Of a stretch of 16,007 nucleotides of DNA, positions 1 through 6,363 are shown in pieces. The stretch spans positions 1 through 16,007 of the forward strand of contig WLLG01000019.1 in the NCBI GenBank assembly GCA_009700815.1. The letters are read 5' to 3'. The DNA is from Actinomycetota bacterium (GTDB lineage Bacteria; Actinomycetota; Acidimicrobiia; Acidimicrobiales; Microtrichaceae). Numbering within the stretch: position 1 is the first letter of the stretch; the number at the start of each line of letters is the position of its first letter. The notes under the pieces are model-generated. The model was given only the letters and a program-made list of their open reading frames with translations. It had not been told where the DNA came from and did no database searches. The position numbers were made by a program, and so were the translations under genes.

Positions 1-804
1 ATGGCCGATCGGTTTTGGTTATTCGGAGCAACGGCTGTGGTGGAGCTCGCAGACAGCGACGGCTTTATTAGGCTGATCGGAGATCTGACCCCCTCGGGGA
101 TTCGAGGCCTCGAGGCCGGTTCCCTTGTAGTTGGAATTGAACCCATCGAAGCCGATTTCGAACTGAGCAATGAGTGGCGCAAGCACGCTCAGGCCTGGGT
201 GTGCGGCAACCGAATTCTGCTGCGACCCGAATGGGTCAGCAACGATGCGCAACTGCAACAGCAGGTAGATGACGGGTCGCTGCTTGAGATTGTTCTAGAG
301 CCGGGCTCAGCATTTGGTTCCGGGAGTCATGCAACGACGCGACTCTGCGTTGGGCAAATCTCGCAGCTAGATCTCTGCGGCGCGCGTGTTCTAGACGTGG
401 GCTGTGGCACAGGAGTTCTGAGCGTGGCCAGTGTGTTAGTCGGAGCGGACTCAGTACTCGCCGTCGACAGTGACCCTGAGGCAATTCGAGTCACCGAGCT
501 CGTGGCCGAGCTCAATGGTGTCTCGGACAAGATCCAGACGTTGCCCGCTCAGGGCTTTGCGGGTGACGGGACCGAGTTTGATCTTGTGCTGGCAAACTTG
601 TTGCTGCCGATCATCGAAGAGAGTGGACCACAGCTAGCTAGCAGCGTGGCCCCCACCGGATTGATCATGGTGAGTGGGGTGCTGGAACATCAGCAGGAAC
701 GCGTCGAGCGGGTTTTCTCGGAGTTCAGGCTGATCGAGGTTGAACAAGATGAGGGTTGGCTGGTGCTTGTGTTTCAGCGGTCTGGTTCAGCCGCGAGTGA
801 GTAG
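1..804 (+). CDS. prmA: Ribosomal protein L11 methyltransferase (PrmA), possibly 5'-incomplete
   Basis: SAM-dependent methyltransferase predicted to methylate ribosomal protein L11 in the cytoplasm. Visible motifs, numbered from the ATG at base 1: the PrmA-type loop PGSAFGSGSHATT (101-113), SAM motif I VLDVGCGTG (130-138), the acidic residue in AVDSDP (about 156), and the catalytic-loop-like ANLLLPII (198-205). Residues 1-95 correspond to the L11-recognition domain, with W6 and GATAVVEL matching the family's GA-x-x-VVE region. In known PrmA proteins about 20-30 residues precede that point, and the window begins exactly at this ATG. The real start may therefore lie upstream, so 267 residues is a minimum (E. 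coli PrmA is 293). The stop is 27 bases before the AAA+ ATPase. Family call is firm; the start is uncertain. Confidence 0.88.
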   Translation: MADRFWLFGATAVVELADSDGFIRLIGDLTPSGIRGLEAGSLVVGIEPIEADFELSNEWRKHAQAWVCGNRILLRPEWVSNDAQLQQQVDDGSLLEIVLEPGSAFGSGSHATTRLCVGQISQLDLCGARVLDVGCGTGVLSVASVLVGADSVLAVDSDPEAIRVTELVAELNGVSDKIQTLPAQGFAGDGTEFDLVLANLLLPIIEESGPQLASSVAPTGLIMVSGVLEHQQERVERVFSEFRLIEVEQDEGWLVLVFQRSGSAASE

Positions 805-819
805 CAGGTAGGAGCCGGG

Positions 820-825
820 TATCCT
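820..825 (+). promoter_or_regulatory. Putative -10 hexamer for a leaderless transcript of the AAA+ ATPase gene
   Basis: TATCCT ends 6 nt before the ATG at 832, and no Shine-Dalgarno-like purine run sits at a usable distance. The same TANCCT-N6-ATG layout precedes the VWA gene and tatA. I infer that transcription starts at or next to the A of ATG. No convincing -35 is seen. Confidence 0.5.
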
Positions 826-831
826 GCGCGG

Positions 832-2295
832 ATGCCACAAACCTCGTCCTCCGCAGATGCCTCACAGATACTCCCTGCTACCGCTTCGGCACCGCCCAAG
901 ATTTCTACGCTTGCGGAGCTGCGTGAGTCGGGGTGGCAGTCCGAGTCAGTCAAGTCTGAGTTGCGGCGCAACGCAGTTGCTCGGATTCGGAGCGGTGAGC
1001 CGTTGTTCGCAGAGATTCTTGGTTATCAAGACACTGTGTTCCCACAAGTAGAAAACGCTCTGCTCGCCGGCCATGACGTGATCTTCTTGGGTGAGCGCGG
1101 CCAAGCCAAGACTCGCATTATTCGGTCGCTTATCGAGTTGCTTGACGAGTGGCTTCCGATCGTTGAGGGATCGGAAATCAACGACGATCCGTATGCTCCG
1201 GTCTCGTTCCATGCCAGGTCGCTCATGGCCGAACATGGAGAAAACACGCCTATTTCTTGGGTCCACCGCTCCTTCCGCTTTGGCGAGAAACTAGCGACAC
1301 CCGACACTGCAATTGCAGATTTGATCGGCGAGGTTGATCCCATCAAAGTCGCCGAAGGTCGTTACTTGTCCGACGAACTCACCCTGCATTACGGCCTAGT
1401 TCCTCGGACCAATCGAGGCATCTTTGCCATCAATGAGTTGCCCGACCTATCCGAGCGAATTCAGGTTGGCCTGCTCAACGTGCTCGAAGAGCGAGACGTT
1501 CAGATTCGCGGTTACAAGATTCGCCTGCCGCTAGACGTCATGCTCGTGGCTTCTGCAAACCCCGAGGACTACACCAACCGTGGTCGGCTGATTACCCCAC
1601 TGAAGGACCGTTTCGGTTCGCAGGTCCGCACTCATTACCCGCTCGATGTAGAGACAGAGGTTGCCATCATCTTGCAAGAGGCCTCGCCATTCTCGGCCGA
1701 GGGCATCGGCGTCGAGGTTCCAGAATTCATGACCGACATCGTGGCCACCTTGTCCCAACAAGCCAGGCAGAGCCCACATATTTCTCAGCGCTCAGGAGTC
1801 TCGGTACGTCTGTCGGTGTCGAATTACGAGGTCATGGTGGCGAATGCCGCCCGGCGTGCACTCATTGGTGGCGAAGACGAAGTCGTGCCACGTATTTGTG
1901 ATCTTGAGGCCCTGCCTGCTGCAACTGCTGGCAAGATCGAGATTGAGACCATCGAGGAGGGCCGCGAGGGCCAGATCCTTGACCATCTGATTCGCGCAGC
2001 AATCTTGACGGTGTTTCGTGAGCGTGTCTCCCCAGAGAATCTGACGGCGGTGATTTCAAGCCTCGAGGAGCGTGGGCCAGTGGACACTGGCGAGGATGTG
2101 GCTTCAGCCAAGTACGTAGAACTCCTTGAGCAGTTGCCTTCTTTGCAGGCACCCGTAGCTGAGCTGGCGGGAGAAACTCCCAGCCCAGCTGCGATTGCAT
2201 CGGCAGTGGAGTTGATTCTTGAGGGCTTGCACTTGGCTAAGCGGCTCAATAAAGACGCCGTAGGCGGCCGCGCGCAGTACCGGGCACGCAGCTAG
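832..2295 (+). CDS. MoxR/ChlI-like AAA+ ATPase (magnesium-chelatase-type)
   Basis: AAA+ ATPase of the MoxR/magnesium-chelatase-subunit-I type, 487 residues. Residues 1-55 are a polar leader. The ATPase core has a Walker A-like GERGQAKTR (87-95; Ala replaces the usual second Gly, a form I associate with this subfamily), a Walker B-like FAINEL (198-203), sensor-1 ASANPED (240-246) and an arginine-finger candidate in KDRFGS (R260). A C-terminal lid and helical region follows. MoxR proteins typically work with a VWA protein to remodel or insert cofactors into client complexes. The next gene, 40 bases downstream, encodes such a partner, and the pair resembles mycobacterial Rv0958/Rv0959 in size and order. 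No chlorophyll-synthesis genes are nearby, so true Mg chelatase activity is unlikely. The client is unknown. Confidence 0.88.
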   Translation: MPQTSSSADASQILPATASAPPKISTLAELRESGWQSESVKSELRRNAVARIRSGEPLFAEILGYQDTVFPQVENALLAGHDVIFLGERGQAKTRIIRSLIELLDEWLPIVEGSEINDDPYAPVSFHARSLMAEHGENTPISWVHRSFRFGEKLATPDTAIADLIGEVDPIKVAEGRYLSDELTLHYGLVPRTNRGIFAINELPDLSERIQVGLLNVLEERDVQIRGYKIRLPLDVMLVASANPEDYTNRGRLITPLKDRFGSQVRTHYPLDVETEVAIILQEASPFSAEGIGVEVPEFMTDIVATLSQQARQSPHISQRSGVSVRLSVSNYEVMVANAARRALIGGEDEVVPRICDLEALPAATAGKIEIETIEEGREGQILDHLIRAAILTVFRERVSPENLTAVISSLEERGPVDTGEDVASAKYVELLEQLPSLQAPVAELAGETPSPAAIASAVELILEGLHLAKRLNKDAVGGRAQYRARS

Positions 2296-2323
2296 CTGCC
2301 GGGTCGAAAGCAACTCAGGGGAG

Positions 2324-2329
2324 TACCCT
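2324..2329 (+). promoter_or_regulatory. Putative -10 hexamer for a leaderless transcript of the VWA gene
   Basis: TACCCT lies 6 nt before the ATG at 2336, the same layout as at 820 and 5548. No Shine-Dalgarno sequence is seen; the nearest purine run (AGGGGAG, 2317-2323) is 12 nt from the ATG and abuts the hexamer. This suggests the VWA gene has its own promoter besides any read-through from the ATPase gene. Confidence 0.5.
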
Positions 2330-2335
2330 CAACCT

Positions 2336-4339
2336 ATGCCCAGACCTCGCTTTCGTTATTCCCCATGGGATGGAACACAGCAGGGATTCGAGGTGGACGC
2401 GTTCGATGTCATGGAGCAGCTCACGGATGATCTTCTCTACCACGGAGACATCAACGCAGCACTTCGTCGCATGTTGCAGCAGGGGTTTGAGGACCGCAAC
2501 GGCGAGCACATCGAGGGTATTCGAGAGATGCTCGAAAAAATTCGTCAACGCCGTGAGGATGCTGTTGAGAATTATGATCTCGGGGGAGTCTTTAGCGAGA
2601 TCGCAGAGGAACTTCGAGAGGTTGTCAAGCAGGAGCGCGCCGAGCTACAGCGGCAACTTGATGAGGCAAATGCCTCCAATGACGAGCGGCGCAAAGAGCT
2701 AACTAGTGAGTCAACCTTGGGCAAGAACATGGACCTTGACATGTTGCCACCCGACCTTGCGGGGCAGATGCAGGCCCTGAGTAAGTACGAGTTCACCTCG
2801 GCCGAGGCCGAGGAACGCTTCAACGAGTTGGCCGAAAAACTGCGTGAGCAGCTCATGCAGAATTATGTCAATCAGTTGTCCAGCGCAGTCAACGAGATGA
2901 CTCCAGAAGACTTAGCCCGCACCAAAGACATGATGGCGGCGCTGAATGAAATGCTGGAGCAGCGCGAGCGCGGGGAAGAGCCCGACTTTGACGGTTTTAT
3001 GCAGGAGTTTGGAGACCTCTTTCCCGAGAATCCGCAGACGCTAGATGAACTGCTCGAGGCCATGGCCAGGCGTATGGCAGCAGCTCAGGCGATGCTCAAC
3101 TCCATGACTCCTGAGCAGCGCGCGCAGATGCAACAACTCAGCGATCAGTTGATGCAGGACATGGACTTGCGCTGGCAGGTTGAACAGCTCAGCCAAAACC
3201 TTCAGCAGGCTTTTCCTGATGCCGGTTGGGAATCCAGTTACGAGTTTGAGGGTTCGCAGCCACTAGATATGGGTTCGGCTGGCGAACTCATGCGTGAGCT
3301 CGGTGACCTTGACCAACTTGAGCAGCTCATGCGCGGTGCTTCTAACCCTGGTGCTCTGGCCTCGGCAGACATTGAAAGGGTTCGCGAGCTGCTCGGTGAG
3401 GAGTCCGCCGAGAGCATGCTCCGGATGGCTGAAATTACTCGTCAGCTCACCGAGGCGGGACTCATTGAGCACAAAGAGGGCCGTGCTGAACTCACTCCAA
3501 AGGGAATGCGCAAACTCGGCCAGAACGCTCTCGCTGAGTTGTTCAAGAAGCTTGACAGGGATCAGCTTGGCCAACACGAGATTGATAACAGCGGTATTGG
3601 TCACGAGCGCAACTTTCAGACCCGCCAATACCAGTGGGGCGACCCGTTCAATCTGCAGATCGAGAAGACGATCCGCAACGCAATCCTTCGAGGCGAGGGC
3701 GTGCCGGTTCATCTGAGCCCCGAGGATTTTGAGGTCGAAGAGACCGAGCAGAGCGTTCGATCCTCCACAGTGTTGATGCTCGACCTGTCACTCTCGATGC
3801 CCATGAGAGAGAATTTCTTGCCGGCAAAGAAAGTCGCTATGGCTCTTCATGCGCTCATCACCATGCAGTACCCGCGTGATTATCTAGGAATCGTCGGCTT
3901 CTCAGAGGTTGCACGAGTGCTGACTGCCGAGCAGCTCCCCGAGGTTTCTTGGGACTTTGTCTATGGAACGAACATGCAGCATGGGTTCCAACTGGCCCGG
4001 CAACTGCTGTCGCGCCAGAGCGGTACCAAACAGATCATCATGATCACCGATGGCGAACCCACCGCACATATCAACTCATACGGCGAACCAGAGTTCCACT
4101 ATCCGCCGGTCAAAGCCACCGTGGACGCCACCCTGCTCGAGGTAGCTCGGTGCACCAAGGACCGTATTTTGATCAATACGTTCATGCTTGACCCAGACCG
4201 CAGCTTGCAGCATTTCATTGAACAGATGACCAAGCTCAACGGCGGTCGTGCCTTCTTTACGACACCACAGACCCTTGGGGATTATGTGTTGGTCGACTTT
4301 TTGGAACATCGCCGCAAATTGCTAACCGCTCGTCGCTGA
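2336..4339 (+). CDS. VWA-domain protein, partner of the MoxR-like ATPase
   Basis: Large 667-residue soluble protein. Residues about 75-260 are rich in Glu, Gln, Arg, Leu and Met and look helical or coiled-coil. Around 360-400 there is a winged-helix-like stretch (TRQLTEAGLIEHK, then LTPKGMRKLG). The C-terminal third is a von Willebrand factor A domain with a complete MIDAS: DLSLS (D483), Thr545 in GTNMQHG, and Asp572 in MITDGEPT. No signal peptide or membrane segment is seen. Such proteins usually dock to a MoxR ATPase through the metal site, and the ATPase gene lies 40 bases upstream. The length is close to that of mycobacterial Rv0959 (about 670 residues, from memory). A 14-bp tandem duplication abuts its stop codon. 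Metal binding is well supported by motif; the cellular client is not identifiable. Confidence 0.87.
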   Translation: MPRPRFRYSPWDGTQQGFEVDAFDVMEQLTDDLLYHGDINAALRRMLQQGFEDRNGEHIEGIREMLEKIRQRREDAVENYDLGGVFSEIAEELREVVKQERAELQRQLDEANASNDERRKELTSESTLGKNMDLDMLPPDLAGQMQALSKYEFTSAEAEERFNELAEKLREQLMQNYVNQLSSAVNEMTPEDLARTKDMMAALNEMLEQRERGEEPDFDGFMQEFGDLFPENPQTLDELLEAMARRMAAAQAMLNSMTPEQRAQMQQLSDQLMQDMDLRWQVEQLSQNLQQAFPDAGWESSYEFEGSQPLDMGSAGELMRELGDLDQLEQLMRGASNPGALASADIERVRELLGEESAESMLRMAEITRQLTEAGLIEHKEGRAELTPKGMRKLGQNALAELFKKLDRDQLGQHEIDNSGIGHERNFQTRQYQWGDPFNLQIEKTIRNAILRGEGVPVHLSPEDFEVEETEQSVRSSTVLMLDLSLSMPMRENFLPAKKVAMALHALITMQYPRDYLGIVGFSEVARVLTAEQLPEVSWDFVYGTNMQHGFQLARQLLSRQSGTKQIIMITDGEPTAHINSYGEPEFHYPPVKATVDATLLEVARCTKDRILINTFMLDPDRSLQHFIEQMTKLNGGRAFFTTPQTLGDYVLVDFLEHRRKLLTARR

Positions 4340-4352
4340 CCGCTCGTCGTTG
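4325..4352 (+). repeat. 14-bp tandem duplication spanning the VWA stop codon
   Basis: ACCGCTCGTCGCTG (4325-4338) is followed immediately by ACCGCTCGTCGTTG (4339-4352), one mismatch in 14, then ACC again. The TGA stop (4337-4339) sits on the junction. It is probably a slippage duplication of the gene's last codons. Confidence 0.85.
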
Positions 4353-4416
4353 ACCTGGTTATGCAACTGGGGCACGCCGCATGAGTAGCGCTCGATGGTC
4401 GGGGCAGAAAAATCCC

Positions 4417-4446
4417 TTGCGTTTTACAGGGAGGACAGGTAATAAT
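4417..4446 (+). promoter_or_regulatory. Putative sigma-70-type promoter of the first whiB gene
   Basis: TTGCGT (4417-4422) and TAATAA (4440-4445, followed by T) are separated by 17 bp, in the most AT-rich part of the 225-base gap between the VWA gene and whiB. This predicts a leader of about 110 nt. The leader contains the 8-bp palindrome GTAATTAC (4463-4470), a possible operator. Nothing else is recognisable in the gap apart from the duplication at 4325-4352. Confidence 0.45.
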
Positions 4447-4554
4447 ACCTACTTACATCGACGTAATTACACTGCCGTGAGACGTATGACATCTTGATGG
4501 GCGACGGGTCAGTCCACCGAGAGATCTGGGGAATCGTCATATGAGGATTGGTTT

Positions 4555-4559
4555 GGAGG
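4555..4559 (+). promoter_or_regulatory. Shine-Dalgarno that decides the whiB start
   Basis: GGAGG lies 5 nt before the ATG at 4565. An in-frame ATG at 4541 would place this ribosome binding site inside the coding region and add eight residues (MRIGLEDE) not expected in WhiB proteins. The 4565 start is preferred. Confidence 0.7.
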
Positions 4560-4564
4560 ATGAA

Positions 4565-4849
4565 ATGGCATTTCCAGAAGACGCAACAGGCGCCGAAAGT
4601 TGGCAAATGTTCTCGAACTGTCTCGGAGTCGACCCCGATTTGTTCTTCCCTGAACGCGGAGCCTCTACCAAAGAGGCAAAGGGTGTTTGTCAGGGTTGCG
4701 TAGTTCGCGAGGACTGCTTGGAATACGCCTTGGCCAACGGCGAAAAGTTTGGCATCTGGGGTGGCCTGAGTGAGCGTGAGCGTCGGCGCATCCGACGTCA
4801 GCGTGCGCTAGCTCGAGCAACGCAACAGCAGCAGCCCCGAACCGCGTAA
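4565..4849 (+). CDS. whiB: WhiB-family Fe-S transcriptional regulator (WhiB/WhmD-like)
   Basis: 94-residue WhiB-like protein. The four cluster-ligand cysteines are C19, C42, C45 and C51 (C-x22-C-x2-C-x5-C), expected to hold a 4Fe-4S cluster that responds to O2 or NO. The family turn GIWGG (63-67) precedes the basic tail SERERRRIRRQR, which contacts DNA. The segment DPDLFFPERGASTKEAK resembles the WhiB/WhmD (WhiB2) class, linked in Streptomyces and mycobacteria to septation and cell division; that assignment is by eye. WhiB proteins generally act with the primary sigma factor. The gene has its own promoter-like sequence and a clear ribosome binding site, and is monocistronic, facing the convergent cyclo-ligase gene. 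The last codons are involved in a 16-bp duplication. Confidence 0.93.
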   Translation: MAFPEDATGAESWQMFSNCLGVDPDLFFPERGASTKEAKGVCQGCVVREDCLEYALANGEKFGIWGGLSERERRRIRRQRALARATQQQQPRTA

Positions 4850-4872
4850 ATCAGGCACCGCGTAAATCAGGA
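4841..4872 (+). repeat. 16-bp tandem duplication spanning the whiB stop codon
   Basis: ACCGCGTAAATCAGGC (4841-4856) is followed directly by ACCGCGTAAATCAGGA (4857-4872), differing only in the last base. The TAA stop of whiB is at 4847-4849, and a second in-register copy lies just downstream. No clear terminator hairpin is seen in the 29-base gap to the convergent gene. Confidence 0.9.
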
Positions 4873-4878
4873 CCTGCC

Positions 4879-5484
4879 TCATTCAAGAGTTGGGGTAGTC
4901 ACAGGGCGCAGCTTGGACTCGGTGAGTATGTATTTCATGGGGACATCCCAGGGCTCCGCTGCGAGTCCTTGCACGAACTGCAGGTCAAACGCGCAACCGA
5001 CAAGCAAGGTTCGTCGCTCGGTGCCAGCAACTTTCCCAGAGAAGGCCCGGTCGTAGTAGCCGGCGCCGAACCCCAGTCGATTTCCTGATTCGTCTAGACC
5101 CACGCAAGGGACGACTACAACATCCAGGCTGCTAGCAGACAGCAACTCGGCGGGTGCGGCTGGTTCCAAAATCCCGAATTTGTTTGGCTGAAGGGTCTCG
5201 GTGGCCACCCATTCTGCAAATCCCATCTGCAGATCGGCCTGCAGCACAGGCAAAAAAATGCGCCAGCCCAAGTCCCGAAGGGCGTCGAGAGTTTGGTTGA
5301 TATCTAGTTCGCCATCGGTTGGCATATATGTGCCGAGCAAGCCCGGAGGCTGAGATCCGAGGAATTTTTCTAGGCGTTGAGCAGCGGCATCTTGGGCAAC
5401 GGCTCGCTGCTCTGGAGTCAGCTGCCTGCGTTGGTCTCGCAGTCTTTTGCGAAGCTCTGTTCTGGTTTCTGCCCCGTCAGTCAC
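4879..5484 (-). CDS. 5-formyltetrahydrofolate cyclo-ligase
   Basis: Cytoplasmic enzyme of one-carbon metabolism that converts 5-formyl-THF plus ATP to 5,10-methenyl-THF, ADP and phosphate. The signature GNRLGFGAGYYDR (134-146 from the chosen start) and the preceding VVVPCVGLDESG are diagnostic. The basic N-terminal helix (TELRKRLRDQRRQLT) supplies the ATP-binding Lys/Arg typical of the family, and the end PWDVPMKYILTES fits the family C-terminus. At about 201 residues it is normal in size. I chose the GTG at 5484 because a -10-like CATCAT lies 7 nt upstream and no Shine-Dalgarno is present; an in-frame TTG at 5490 is the alternative. It is divergent from tatA and convergent with whiB. Confidence 0.93.
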   Translation of the reverse strand: MTDGAETRTELRKRLRDQRRQLTPEQRAVAQDAAAQRLEKFLGSQPPGLLGTYMPTDGELDINQTLDALRDLGWRIFLPVLQADLQMGFAEWVATETLQPNKFGILEPAAPAELLSASSLDVVVVPCVGLDESGNRLGFGAGYYDRAFSGKVAGTERRTLLVGCAFDLQFVQGLAAEPWDVPMKYILTESKLRPVTTPTLE

Positions 5485-5491
5485 AGACAAG

Positions 5492-5497
5492 ATGATG
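5492..5497 (-). promoter_or_regulatory. Possible -10 element of the cyclo-ligase gene
   Basis: Read on the minus strand, CATCAT ends 7 nt before the GTG at 5484, the leaderless spacing seen elsewhere in the window. The match is weak (only A2 and T6 of TANNNT). Confidence 0.3.
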
Positions 5498-5547
5498 CCG
5501 GGATTGAGCGCTTCTTGTTGTGATGCCCACTTTCGGGGCGAAAGCGG

Positions 5548-5553
5548 TAGCCT
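5548..5553 (+). promoter_or_regulatory. Putative -10 hexamer for a leaderless tatA transcript
   Basis: TAGCCT lies 6 nt before the ATG at 5560. AGGAG at 5554-5558 looks like a ribosome binding site, but only 1 nt separates it from the ATG, too close to work as one. The layout is the same TANCCT-N6-ATG as at 820 and 2324. Confidence 0.5.
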
Positions 5554-5559
5554 AGGAGC

Positions 5560-5760
5560 ATGTTTGGTGGAAACGAATGGCTCATCGTCGCAATAGTCGC
5601 TTTGGTGCTCTTCGGAGGATCGCAGCTTCCGAAGCTTGCCAAGAATCTTGGTTCGGCTCAGAAGGAATTTAAGAAGGGCCTCGCTGAAGGCAAAGAGGAT
5701 GACGAGACCCCGTCTGCTTCGGGAACTCCAGCTGCTTCAGAGACTCCCTCGGACAACTAG
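5560..5760 (+). CDS. tatA: Twin-arginine translocase subunit TatA
   Basis: 66-residue single-pass membrane protein of the Tat pathway, which exports folded proteins. A short N-terminus is followed by a transmembrane helix (residues about 7-19, WLIVAIVALVLFG), the FGGSQLPKL hinge, an amphipathic helix (KLAKNLGSAQKEFKKGL, about 25-41), and a short acidic, Ser/Pro-rich tail. Length and helix pattern fit TatA rather than the longer TatB. No tatC is in the window, so the core translocase gene must lie elsewhere. It is divergent from the cyclo-ligase gene with a shared 75-base intergenic region, and convergent with the second whiB, from which a hairpin separates it. Confidence 0.93.
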   Translation: MFGGNEWLIVAIVALVLFGGSQLPKLAKNLGSAQKEFKKGLAEGKEDDETPSASGTPAASETPSDN

Positions 5761-5802
5761 TTCTGCAGGGGATTCCGTAAATCTGGGGAGTCCTTGTAAC
5801 AA

Positions 5803-5827
5803 GCTCAAGAACCCGTCGGTTCTTAGC
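5803..5827. terminator. Hairpin between convergent tatA and the second whiB
   Basis: AAGAACC (5807-5813), loop CGTC, GGTTCTT (5818-5824) is a perfect 7-bp stem. GCT (5803-5805) and AGC (5825-5827) extend it across a one-base bulge. It sits between two convergent genes and overlaps the TAA stop of the minus-strand whiB (5823-5825). No long T-tract follows on either strand, so a bidirectional terminator is plausible but not certain. Confidence 0.55.
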
Positions 5828-6089
5828 CTGCGCTAACGGGAACGATCCTTCTACCTGACCGGGCTTTGTGGATGCGACGACGCTCTCGCTCCGAGGTGCC
5901 TCCCCAGACGCCATGATCGATCCGATGGTCGAGTGCATACTCGAGGCACTCAGACTTGACGGGGCAGTCCACGCAGATGCGTCGAGCAGCATCCACGCCA
6001 ACTCCATCGGAGGGAAAGAACTGGCTGGGGGGCTGTTCGGCGCAATTGCCTGATGACATCCATTGGGTATCTAGCGGTGAAGCCTTCAT
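5823..6089 (-). CDS. Second WhiB-family Fe-S regulator
   Basis: 88-residue WhiB-like protein. Four cysteines (C16, C39, C42, C48; C-x22-C-x2-C-x5-C) match the 4Fe-4S ligand set. FFPSDGVGVDAARRIC precedes the cysteine cluster, and GVWGGTSERERRRIHKARSGRR forms the turn and basic tail. It differs from the first WhiB (FFPSDGVGV versus FFPERGAST; VWGGT versus IWGGL), so the two are different subfamilies rather than a recent duplication. I cannot name the subfamily with confidence. The ATG at 6089 is chosen; the ATG ten codons in leaves only five residues before the first cysteine. Its upstream region faces htrA across 274 bases. Confidence 0.9.
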   Translation of the reverse strand: MKASPLDTQWMSSGNCAEQPPSQFFPSDGVGVDAARRICVDCPVKSECLEYALDHRIDHGVWGGTSERERRRIHKARSGRRIVPVSAG

Positions 6090-6095
6090 ATGTTG

Positions 6096-6101
6096 ATTCT
6101 G
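6096..6101 (-). promoter_or_regulatory. Possible -10 element of the second whiB
   Basis: On the minus strand, CAGAAT ends 6 nt before the ATG at 6089. No Shine-Dalgarno is seen. The match is weak, supported only by the same spacing at other genes. Confidence 0.25.
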
Positions 6102-6350
6102 ACCCTGTTCGCATCAAAAGTGTTCCCGAATATTTCAAAGTACTGAGAGGGAACACAGAGCAGCGGTTACTGCAGCTCGCGTCAGCGCTCTCATCTAGGC
6201 CAATTGGGGGTTACCTGCGTAATTTGCTGTTACCTCAACTCCGCGTTGGCAGGGTGAATACAGAGGCTCTCGCTGAGACCAAGCTCATGGGCCTCTGAGA
6301 ACTCTCTTCGATCTGAGCAACTTGCGCTCGGCATTTGCCGTGGGATGACG
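6102..6350. other. Intergenic region between the second whiB and htrA
   Basis: About 250 bases with no convincing gene. An open frame on the plus strand (6053-6298) overlaps the antisense of whiB and has no ribosome binding site. GTTACCT occurs twice in the same orientation (6210-6216 and 6229-6235, period 19), with CGTAATT between them (6218-6224). CGTAATT also occurs in the leader of the first whiB (4462-4468), so it could be a shared operator half-site, but evidence is thin. No hairpin or riboswitch is recognised. Confidence 0.35.
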
Positions 6351-6356
6351 CATACT
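6351..6356 (+). promoter_or_regulatory. Possible -10 element of the htrA-like gene
   Basis: CATACT ends 7 nt before the ATG at 6364, and no Shine-Dalgarno precedes the ATG. It is consistent with the leaderless arrangement at other genes, but the first base departs from TANNNT. Confidence 0.35.
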
Positions 6357-6363
6357 CGCAGTC

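Noticed and set aside
832..2295. True magnesium chelatase subunit ChlI/BchI
   Set aside because: Divergent Walker A, no chlorophyll or cobalamin genes nearby, and the partner is a stand-alone VWA protein rather than ChlD. MoxR-like is the safer label.
3263..3712. Minus-strand open frame of 149 codons inside the VWA gene
   Set aside because: It is the mirror of a codon-biased coding region; no family motif and no start signal.
4850..4878. Bidirectional terminator between whiB and the cyclo-ligase gene
   Set aside because: Only a 4-bp inverted repeat (CAGG-A-CCTG) is present; nothing resembles a real terminator.
6053..6298. Plus-strand open frame of 81 codons upstream of htrA
   Set aside because: It begins antisense to the second whiB, has no Shine-Dalgarno or -10 at leaderless distance, and the product shows no recognisable features.
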